Part shown: positions 47,801 to 57,993 of the stretch, one piece after another
Position numbering within the stretch: the first letter of the stretch is position 1
Layout of the letters: every line of letters begins with the position of its first letter
DNA from: Glossina fuscipes
Lineage: Eukaryota > Arthropoda > Insecta > Diptera > Glossinidae
Length of the DNA stretch: 64,000 nt
Direction of reading: 5' to 3'
Assembly (NCBI RefSeq): GCF_014805625.2
Contig: NW_023998415.1
Coordinates: forward strand, 46,693,011-46,757,010
Program-made: the position numbers and the translations under genes
Notes under the pieces: generated by a model
The model's database searches: none
Told to the model about the DNA's origin: nothing
The model's input: the letters and a program-made list of their open reading frames with translations, nothing else

Positions 47801-50800
47801 CCGGCTGTCCGGAATAAATAAAGTGAAATGAAAAGAAAAACCGAATTGAATACAACGAATAAACTGATAGGTATAAAAATATTCGGTTTTCACCATTTTA
47901 CAGCCAAGTGCGATATTTGACAGTTGCATTGACAGTAATCAATACGCGTAAAAAAAAATAAACACCATCAGACTTCTCTATAATTTACGACCTTTAGTTT
48001 AACATCAATTGTTATTATTTCTGTGTTTTTGTTTTTTTTTTTTTTTTTTTTTTTTTGAATTAATTATAAATGAAAATTACCTTCAAGTTTTCATTTATGT
48101 TTTATGCATATTTTTTTTTTTTTTATTTATTACTAACATTTTTTATTACTCTTTGTAAATGACTTGGCGTGACTGGTAATAAAGTTGAATTTTTTTCTTT
48201 TTCAACAAAAATTACAAGTTTTATATATAAATCATGTGCAATTATGTCGGTATTTTTTCGCAATTTTCTTATTTATTTTAGCAAAGAGAAAAAATGAAAA
48301 AATGAAAAAAAAAAATAAGAAAAAAGAGCAGATGATCACTTAATTACAAAACTTTTGCTCTCTCTCATCTTTAGCTACTATTTAAACCTAAGAGGTGTCA
48401 ATGCCAATGGGCATGGCTTGTAATGATGTATGTAATTAGTTTCAATATTCCATGAATTGAAATGTTTTTTTATATATATATGTATATATATTTTTTTTTT
48501 CTCCTCATTTTTATTTCCCACGCTTATCGCTATTGACTGACTGGCAAACAGTTATTTGAAAGATGCTACGGCATTGACTTGTAAATTAATATTTATATAT
48601 CTCCCATGTATACAAGAAATGAAGTCAAGTAATTAGGCTAAGATTGTTATTATTATGGTTATGGTTATGGTTATGGTTGGGGTGGTAATGTGTAGGAAAC
48701 TTTGAAAAAATTAATAGAGAAATTATTTAACTTTAAAAACTGGCATCTCTTAATTTGGTTATGTTCATCCCATACTTCCGTAGGAGATGCGCAGGCTAAG
48801 CTACGTAATTGGAACGAATGTTATGTAATGCTTAAAACATAACGAGTGAGTTGGCGAATAAGTTGTGTGATTAGGAGAGACAAAGTGCTTTTATAATCAT
48901 TCCTTACGGAATGAGAATAAGAATTCCCTAACTAAAGTTGAATTTTCCAAAATGCATTGACATTTTAGAGAGATGAGAGATGTCCATCATTTTGCCCAAT
49001 CAATGACAATCAATGGATAATGATAATGAATTGGGGATTTTAGGACGGAGTTACAGTAACGTCCTTCAGATTCAATTAAATGAAATATTTCGCCATTTGG
49101 TGCGATTCGGTTAATTTTTTCTCTTCTCACTTCGCAATACTATTTTCCAGAAATGCAAGAGAAATGCTTCCTTTCTGTTGCTCAGAAGAAGCAGAAGAAG
49201 TCTTCTTTTTTGTTCATTCGTTCGAAGGGCTGTGCATTGTTTAAGCGCAATCTAACAGGCGTAGTTCTTCAATTCCATTCGCTAGTTTTCGGGAGAATTG
49301 CAGCGGGTCTCGGTAGCTTAGGCAATGGTGTTGGAGTCAGGAGTCAGGAGTCAAGTAGTTAACGTATGAACGGCACGAAACGTAACCTTGGATGATTTGC
49401 TTTTGTAATTATTTCTGAACGCGATACAACAACGTATGCTTCGCATTCCACAAGCAATGCATTGAAAAAGACACACTTGGACGTTAATTGCAATTACATG
49501 TGTGTTTTATTAAAAGTTTACTCTTGGAGCTACAAAATGAATGACTGACTCCCTCCCTATACAATTAACTTATGATAGTTAGACTTGACCCCGCACCCCC
49601 GCATTCCCGGCACTTTTTAAATTCGCAATGAAATCTACTATTCACTGCATGTTTTAGGAAAAGTGTTAATTAATTTATCGAAGAATTGCATGATTATGTT
49701 TACTAAGCTCTAGAGGCTCTCAGCCGTGCTCGGAAGCATAGCTCAGCAAAATGACAGCAAATGAAGATTTAAACGATTAATCTTCAACGAACTACAATAT
49801 ATTTTTTACATCAGCTTTAAACAATGTTATCAGCAAATCACGCAGTATAAATGCCTTTTGATAAATACCTTTATTAAGTTTCTTTAATTAAATTTGTGCT
49901 CTTTTTTGCGTCGACAGTTCAAAAATTTTAATTTTCGTTAGGTGTTGTTTTCTTCAAGTGAATTAATTATATTAATGTTACAAATCAATCGATTGGAATA
50001 GAGTTTATAGGGTGCAAGGATATTCTTTTCGCATACGTTGAAATTATTTAATTTTCATGCAAAGATCTCTCCACATGATAGCATGGAAAATATGCTTTTT
50101 ACACATTTTACATGAGTGACCTAAATTTCTTTTTCGATTCTATAAATTTTCTATGCCCAACAGGTGGTCGGTCACTAGTTGATACAATGTTCAACGCAAT
50201 GAATTTTGCATTTTGTAACCGTGTCACGCAGACGCACATTTGCATATATATTTATGTGCACACGACTACGTTAGAGTAGATATCTAATAATGCACTGACG
50301 GCGTTGACATTCAGGTAAATAGATGCAAATATGTGCATAGATCTTTGTGTTCATAAATATTGGAAAATATTTAGCATTGACACAGCAGTGGTTTTCAATT
50401 TGGTGGCCTCTTATTCACATGTAACGTGCATTGCCATTAATTCATACACAACTATACTGCGGCTTATAAAGATATTCGATGTGCAGACCCTGTGCCCTGC
50501 ATACGAATAGTTGTCAATCCTGGCTTTAAAGTACAATTTTTTTTTTTTTTTTTTATAATTTTCACATATCGCGAGTTCGCGATTTCTTCTATGCAAGAAA
50601 AAATATTTATTTTTTGTTTGTTTGCTTTTTTCTTTTTTTTTTTTTTGGCTGCATACGTACGTAGGTGTACACTAAATGTTTTTGTCCATATTCATGTGAA
50701 CGAACGAAAACATTCTTACATGGTTGAATGGATATTGGGTTGGTGGGTAACTTAATATTATTTACGATTTTGCGCAATATGAGTGACAAGCAGTTGAAAT

Positions 50801-51130
50801 ATTGCAGATAGAAGTATGAAATAGAGTAAGATTTGTGGTAGTTCAGTAATTTGATTAAAGAAACAACATTTTATCTGTTATGGGAACAATAACTAACTGG
50901 CTGGCCACTTAATTAGCCAATACACACAGAAGTAAGTGGGTTTTTGTTTTTAACAGTCAACACGATTGCCTCGATGATACAAGTTTCCAAACTGTTCCAG
51001 ATATTTCATGTCATTAGCATGGTTTCATCGAAACCGTATATTATGCGCATGGGACGTTGAATAAGTTCTCGTTGTTTTCCAGGAGAGCACTCAACCGCTA
51101 CCACAAGATGCTAAATGAAACTATGACTAC
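44881..51130. other. 6 kb without a supported gene
   Basis: Contains T and A runs (for example 48031-48056 and 50529-50554) and a (TTATGG)n hexamer run at about 48652-48679. Several short frames exist, but none has recognisable motifs. The stretch 46320-46690 reads as a protein-like text broken by many stops and may be very old transposon debris. Confidence 0.4.
48652..48679. repeat. (TTATGG)n hexamer repeat
   Basis: Four to five tandem hexamers. It is not the insect telomere repeat TTAGG. Confidence 0.8.
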
Positions 51131-51631
51131 CCGTTTACACCCATCACCGAAGGATGAGATGGGTATTCAGTTTGTCAAAACGATTGCAACGCCCGGAAGG
51201 AGGCATCGGACACCTCACAAAGTGTATATATTCGCAATCAGCATCAAATTCTAAATCGATCGATGCATAGCATGTCCGTCTGTCCGTCTATCCGTCTATC
51301 CGTCTATGTAGCGTCTGTTGTAAACATTCTCTTGAAGCAATCGACTTCAAGTTTACCAAAAACAGTCCAACAAAGCTCTTGCATGCAGGTTGTTATTGAA
51401 AATGAGCCAAACATGTCGAAGGACACGCCCACACCACCATGTAAACTGAGCAAGTCTTTGTTTTCAAAAGGAGTGAAAAATTTGTTTTTCGAAAACAGAA
51501 AAAATCAGCTCCGACCTCTCCACATTATAGAGCCTGAAAATGTTCTTCTTTTACTTCGTTTGTCTTTTTTTGGGGTAAACGGTGATGGGTGTAAAAGATT
51601 CGGTTTTTACCGAATTTAATCTTCTTACTTG
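51131..51631 (+). mobile_element. family B DINE-1-like element, copy B8 (full length reference)
   Basis: The most complete family B copy, about 500 bases. Order from the left: 5' subterminal repeat TTACACCCATCACCG at 51135-51149; conserved 'cagtttgtcaaaacgattgc'; a (GTCY)n tract at about 51273-51305; a variable middle; the exact reverse complement CGGTGATGGGTGTAA at 51580-51594; the hairpin ATTCGG-TTTTTA-CCGAAT at 51598-51615; and the terminus CTTACTTG at 51624-51631. This matches the DINE-1/Helentron-associated plan: paired subterminal inverted repeats, an internal microsatellite and a 3' hairpin. It encodes no protein. Open frames across it are incidental. Confidence 0.75.
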
Positions 51632-53974
51632 GTTCTTTTTTTTTTAATTTAGCTGTTATGGGACTAAATGTCCCTGCCACCAGTAAATCCGCTAAGAAAC
51701 TGCCGACTGATATCGTTAGAAAGAAACTAGAAGTCTTACCTTACGAGACTTGTATCCAACACATTTTCAAAAGTCCTAGGTAATATCGAGTGGCTGAGAT
51801 TCTGACCTTAAAATGATACTATTTTGTAGAACTTTCGATTATAACAAATTCGTTTATGAAAACATGTCATTTTTTCTAAAACAATTCATTAATCGTTTCA
51901 TGTGGAAATTGTGAAGTCATTCGTCGAGTTACTTATATGGGTTTCTCACTTGATTAACATTTTTTGCCTCAATAGATTTTACATTTGTAATGCTTTCCTA
52001 GCAATAAAATATTTCCACATCATAATTAAAATTTTTCTTAGTAGAAATTAAGTTTTAATGACAATATTTTACACAGTCAAGCACACATGTTATTATATAA
52101 TTGCATGGTTAAAGATATTCTTCACTTGTACATATAACCTGATCATTATATAATTAGCGGTTGTTATCTGGTTTTTATAACAGCCAGCGATGATTTTAAG
52201 CCAAGCGAATGCAATGCATTTCATATTATGTTTGTAACTTACGAACTGGTTACCATAAAAGTCGAGCAAGCAAACTTTTTTAAAGCTTTTCACTTTATTG
52301 CATTTAATAAAATTTAAATCAAGATCGGAAGGTGAATATTCATTGGCGAATAAGAAGAGAATGGAATCGAAGTGAAAAGAAGATGTTTAACATAACATAA
52401 ACTAGCAGCCATAAATAATGAGCGCAATTTCGACAACCATCACGTGGGTAAGAAGGAACAAGCAATATAAAATTAGATCGGGAAAGAAGTAAATGACTGA
52501 AAATAATTGCAAGATTGATATGCAATTGCAGGTGGAAGCTTGCTAGTGTATATATATATATATATATATATGTGTGTATATATATATAGTGTATATGTGT
52601 ATATATATATATATATGTGTATATATATAATAATATTAATTATCAGATAAGTATTGCTTGAAAAGAAAAAGCTGGAAAAAAAGTTTTTCTTAGGTCATTG
52701 TTTCCTATACATTTTAGTGGATGCTGTCGGCAAATCCTGTCGGTACTTACTACAGGTAGTCGAGATATTTCTGAGTTGTACGCTCAAGGCCTTATCCATT
52801 TTAAAATGTAATGATCTTAATGATGTTTGCTGGTAATCAGTGTTTAGCAGTATTCCACAGTGGCCGCAATATCAAACACTTCATAAACTAATTGAAGCTT
52901 AGAAATGCTCTCGCAAAAGCCATTCGCTGCAAATCATCATAAAACGGTTATAAGTTTATTTTTAAAGCTTCCTTGTCGCTCATTTAACATTTCCGTATAT
53001 GCTTTTGTTTTGTATTGTTGGGCGTAAAAATGTCGACTTGTTTCCTTTTCAAATTAATTTCTCTGCTTTCATGCAATCGCGATTTGCTCAGGTAACTTGT
53101 CTACGAGAACGGAGCGTGTGTATGAAAGTCACCGCAAAGAAAACAATTAAAAATGATTTATTTATATGCTACATAAAATGATTACAAATGAGTTATAGAA
53201 TATATCGGTGCTTTAAATTCATTATTAAAAAATTTATTGTGACAATAATTTTTCACGTAATAGATGCGGCCGAAGGAGGATGACGAAAACCACCTTTAAA
53301 ATATCAATAAATAAATCAATGATGCTAAGCATTTTTCAATCATCAAATGCATCTTACTTGAGATACTCTGCAATCTTTTTTTCAAACATTAACATGATAT
53401 TTTTATATAGAGTAGGGTGAATCTGCCGTAATAAATTTTAGGAATTTATTTAGGAATATTTTGTTCAAGCAATATTTAAAGGGAGAAATATCTATTAAAA
53501 GATCTGATTGGGATCTAATCTCTTTTAACAACATTTATAGATAATATGCATGAATTGAATTGAGCCGGTTAACCTGGCTGATCGTATTGTTAGGCATTAA
53601 CAAGTCTTGTACACCGTCAGCGCTAGACTGGAAACACTCTTCTTATACGAGAAATTATATTATTATAAATATAAGTAGATTTATACTAAGCCTATTGAAA
53701 ATGATTAAAATGAGTCAGCTAATTAAATTTGTCTTTGCACGGATCGTTTCGAATAGCAAATCCACATGTTGCGAAATCATAGAGAAAAGCAACCAAGCTC
53801 ATAGTTGACACAAAAAAGTTTATCCGGCAGCAGTCAATTCAATTCTTGGCAGAAGTCGTGAGAGCTTTCGAATCACTCTTAGCCTAATCTATCTAATCAA
53901 TGTTTGTCCCGATGAAGTAGCGTAACTTTGTGAGTCAGTAAACGATGTTTACTCAATGCACGATATTCGTTTTT
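51632..53974. other. non-coding DNA with TA-rich microsatellite
   Basis: Compound TA/TG repeats at about 52549-52632. Nothing else recognised. Confidence 0.4.
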
Positions 53975-54245
53975 AGGCTCATCATCGAGAGTTGAGGAGT
54001 ATATTCATTTTGTCAAAACGTTTGCAACGTCCAGAAGGAACCATCAGAGACCCCACAAAGTACATATATTCTTAACTAGCATGAAATTCCAAATCGATTT
54101 AAGCATGCTCGCCAGGCCGTTTCTCCATCTATTGTAAACATTCTCATGGCAAGAACATTAGAAGTTCCTGCACGCAAGTCGGTATTGAAAATGCGCTAAA
54201 TCTGTGAAAGGACATGCTCAATAAAACTCTTCGTAAAAGAAAACT
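53975..54245 (+). mobile_element. family B element, copy B9 (5' part)
   Basis: Plus-oriented. It starts with a decayed subterminal repeat (CTCATCATCGAG), then 'ttgtcaaaacgtttgcaacg', 'agagaccccacaaagtacat' and a decayed (GTCY)n tract. It is truncated before the 3' hairpin. Confidence 0.55.
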
Positions 54246-55636
54246 TTGAATGCGAAAGGTTGAGTTGACTGTTCTCAAGATAAGTGTGCCGTTTTCATTC
54301 CACGCGAAGCACTTTTGTATGCTAGGGTTAGGATTTAAAAATGAATTAATTAAATCAGTTAAACTGTTAAACAGTTATGGTTTGAATATTTACGATTTTA
54401 TATATATAATTTATATTATATATATACATATACTTTGTATTATATATTTATATATTATATATTTCTCTGTCAGAGAACATTAAAAAAATTTTCATTTAAA
54501 TTTTTAAATTTTATTAGCGTGTACCGAAAGCGGCACATTTGGCGTGGAAATAGCCTCTCCGTAAAACCAGCATGACGGGAAAAGTTGTAAAAACCTTCAA
54601 ATTAATTAATGTAACGCACTTCCCCCTACATATATATCTATATATAATATATTTTATATATGAAACCATAAACTTAGAAATGTAATCGACTAATCGCATA
54701 CTTATAACCATTTAGGATAACCTAAAAGACGAAAAAAAAGTGAATGATCATTAAATTCAAACAATATTAAACGTTTTGTGTGTATAAGTGATTGTACAAC
54801 GGTGAAGTCAAAACATTAAAATTACTTTTAATTCGAAAGTTAATGAAAGATGTAACTAAAGTTCATCAGTTGCTTTTTATACATGATTCATACAAAAAAA
54901 AAAAAAAACAAGAATTTCTTTGTTATATAGTCGCACGCAGAGAAATATTCTTTATGCTTACGGCAACATAACAATAGTGTGGTAGTGAATATGTTTGCTG
55001 GTCTGCGCTGGTTAGTGAAACGTCTCCCACACAATAGGTGGTTGAATGTCCGGATAATTGCTGCTCAGTTGCTAATGTCAACGAACAATGCTACAACAAT
55101 AGCGAAATGAGTCGTGTAATCAAACGTTCTTTAACTAGTTCTTAAGTTCATACCAAAGGTCAAAGATTTTGAGAATAATTTAAGAACATTATAAGAGAGA
55201 ACTTGAATTAATTTCAGTTGAGTCACGTTAGGTAAATCAATTAAAATTTTTAAGTCTTCACTACGTTTACTTGATTTTGTTTGTACTTTAACATTCACCC
55301 CTAAGTAAGCAAAAGTTATTGCCTCGAAATGGTATTAAGTTACCGTAACGCTAATAATTTGGCAATGGTGATGTACATATATATATATATATTTGAACGG
55401 CTAAATATTCTGAGTGAACTTTCTACTACATACCCATCCAAGAGTTAAGGGATTGCATCACTTACGAATTTTTTACGATACTTGCATGTATTTTGACAAT
55501 TTTTTTGACTACATTGCCGAACCAAAAAATACCTCATCGGGATAACCATTGAATAGATATGACCCTAAAAGCGATTCGAAAACGGTCAGGTACTTTTCTC
55601 AACACATTAAAAGTTTACAATGAATGTTTTTCGATA
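54246..55636. other. non-coding DNA
   Basis: TA-rich repeats at about 54402-54465 and 54630-54660 and an A run at 54894-54909. No gene recognised. Confidence 0.4.
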
Positions 55637-55790
55637 TTGTTATTGTTATTGTTATAAATTTACCCAAATAATAAATTCTAAGACTAAAAGCACTACCATC
55701 TAAGACTTTCTCGAACTTGAAATTTGAACTCACCACCATTGAGTTGCTAGTCGGTACTCTTGCCTACTCGGCCACTCAGACGGGTGATGT
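55637..55790 (-). mobile_element. tRNA-derived SINE, copy S3 (older)
   Basis: Minus-strand copy. The A box TGGCCGAGTAGG is perfect at 55774-55763, while the B box has decayed (55730-55719; last consensus C changed). The tail on plus reads (ATTGTT)n rather than (ATT)n. The body matches S1 and S2 with small deletions. No exact target-site duplication is visible, in keeping with greater age. Confidence 0.75.
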
Positions 55791-55984
55791 GGATTTAGTG
55801 TTAATTGCGTACTCCAGTGTAGAATTATAAATTATTATTACCGCTTTTTTCGCAACACGTGAAGTGTCAGTGAAATCTTTCACGGATGCAGAAAAAGCAT
55901 CAGATTTAAGCGGGAAAAACGCAGAGATAACTTCAAACAAAGAGTATTTGAATATGAGAATTTCATGATGTGTGGAATAGCAGG
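55791..55984. other. short non-coding spacer
   Basis: Nothing recognised. Confidence 0.3.
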
Positions 55985-56308
55985 CTAATGATCAAAATTA
56001 ATGAACAATTTTTTGATAGCATATCTCAAAATTTTGAACTCGTATTTCGCGAAACGCGACTTTTCGAAATAATATGCAGCATCACTCCAATTGTTTTTCT
56101 CTCTTCCATTTGAATTTTTTGAAATTTCTTCAAAATCACATTTCAGGTTCACTTGAGCTGCCTTCGATTTAGTCGAATATTGTTGCATTTTTTCCTTATA
56201 ATATCCGCTAATCACACAAAAAACAATACTTTTCAAGTTCTCTTGATATTTTTGCAACTTTTGGACTCGATCGATGTTTTTCATTTTTCTGGTTTTATTT
56301 AGACTCAT
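55985..56308 (-). other. small open frame, possibly coding, unidentified
   Basis: ATG to TAG, 107 codons, Lys-rich and of fairly even composition (KIQ-like helices, for example DRVQKLQKYQENLKSIVF and KSRFAKYEFKILRYAIKKL). It has no signal peptide or membrane segment and no recognisable domain. It lies outside any repeat I recognise. It could be a small gene, an exon, or chance in AT-rich DNA. Confidence 0.2.
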
Positions 56309-56587
56309 TTGGTTGCACCTGAGATATGTTGTCTGCCCACAAATGTCTTAAATTCAAGGTGACTCAAGGGAATGCGCCCAGCGTTGTCATTCCTTAATAA
56401 TTTCCTCAAGTGTTATTTTTTTTTTCAATGCTTTTCCTTCAAAGCTGTCAAATATATATATGTATATATATAAACCAGAGTGAGGTAACTCGATAAAATA
56501 AAATGCGTGATTTTTGGTCTCTTTAATGAGTGTATTACATCAAGATTGAAGATGTGGACATGATTTCACGGCGCCAAGCTTTCAATT

Positions 56588-56618
<31 letters not shown>

Positions 56619-56767
56619 GAGACAAAGAACAGGTGCAGCCTACAAAGTATATCAATTTAAAATTTGATAGAACACGGGCACGAAAGGGCTTTTATTCGCC
56701 TTTAGCCAAAATACATTTTTCTATTTAAAATTTTTCGCAACATGCACAGCTTTCGTTTGCCTACTGA
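56309..56767. other. non-coding spacer
   Basis: An A run lies at about 56593-56618. Nothing else recognised. Confidence 0.35.
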
Positions 56768-57213
56768 AGCGTAAGGATATATTCATTTTGGCAAAACGTT
56801 TGCAGCACAAAGATAGTAACTTTGAAAGCTTCATAAGGTATGTACTTGCTGGTTACTACCAAATTCTAAATCGATCAAGGTCGATAGGGTGGTTAATATT
56901 CTCCCGACCGCAAAAGCTAAGATATTGGTTTCAAATATGTGAAAAACATTCAAAATTCTTCCACAGAAGTCGATATTGCAAATGGGCCGAATCGATTAAA
57001 GGACCCGTGTGTGGTACGACACCGGCTTCAACGACTTTTTATTCATTACTTATAAGCTAGAATAGAACATAAACGACAAATATTTCCACGTAAGTGAAAC
57101 GTCAATCACGCCCATTAAAACTTTGGTTTTCCTTTTTTTTTTTCTTTCCTTTTTTAAATAAAATTGATAAGTGCAGAAGATTCGTTCGCAGCCAAATATA
57201 ATTTTCTTACTTG
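56768..57213 (+). mobile_element. family B element, copy B10
   Basis: Plus-oriented and diverged. The left part has 'ggatatattcattttggcaaaacgtttgca' and the right part has a decayed hairpin (GATTCGTTCGCAGCCAAAT at about 57179-57197). It ends CTTACTTG at 57206-57213, the same terminus as B8. The next base begins family A copy A11. Confidence 0.6.
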
Positions 57214-57993
57214 TTATACCCTCAGCCATTTGTGGTACGGGATATATTAAGTTAGTGCGGTCGTACGTAACACGCAGAAGGGCTTAAGAGACCTTTTATT
57301 ATACCGATCGATTCTGGATCGCAATTTAAATTGATTTAAGCCTGTCTGTCCGTCTGATGACTGTCCATGTAAATTTATGTTTAAGCTCCAGGTCGCGATT
57401 TTTGTGATATATGAAGTGTTTTGCCCCAAGGACTAATGCTATTGAAAATGGTTCGTATGAGTCCTCTTTTTCGACCACTCCACGTATAACATCTTATTCT
57501 CAAAAGTCGTTATATGGGAAAAAACTCAAATTTTCAAAATTTCTCAGCAAAGATGGCTAAGTAGTAGTATTTGGGTATTCTAAATTGATAAGGAAACTTT
57601 AAACCGACTGAGGCCCCCTTTTAAGCCCCCTCATATAACGAAAACTGAATGTAATGTAATATAAAAAAATTGATTGTACCAAATTTGGAACTTCTTGGCC
57701 TATTTTATGGATTTTCACGAAATTTGAACCTTTGCAGAGCAGATGGTGATGAAAATTGACCCATAATATTATAGTAATTTCATGCAAATTGTTTATTTTT
57801 GGATCTTGCCCTATGTAAGGATTAAATTTGTAGTAAAAGTAGTAGTTTGCATCTTGGGCCCGCTGCCCCATAAATAGACACATGGACAATATGCCATAAT
57901 TTTTGTGTTCTATAATAAAAATAAAGATTGTGTTAGACAATATGGTATACGGTATTTAATGGTCGGCCTTGTCCGACTGTAATATGCTTACTT
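57214..57993 (+). mobile_element. family A DINE-1-like element, copy A11 (full length reference)
   Basis: The most complete family A copy, about 780 bases, plus-oriented. It begins TTATACCCTCAGCC, followed by a decayed palindrome and GATATATTAAG. A (GTCY)n tract lies at about 57341-57356. The interior repeats related phrases ('gatgaaaattgacccataat'). The 3' end reads GGTATACGGTATTTAAT, then the hairpin GTCGG-CCTTGT-CCGAC at 57962-57977 and CTTACTT at 57986-57992. The layout is the same as family B, but the hairpin is unrelated in sequence. No coding capacity recognised. Confidence 0.7.

Noticed and set aside
48652..48679. Possible telomere-like repeat
   Set aside because: The unit is TTATGG, not TTAGG, the run is short, and higher flies lack the simple insect telomere repeat.
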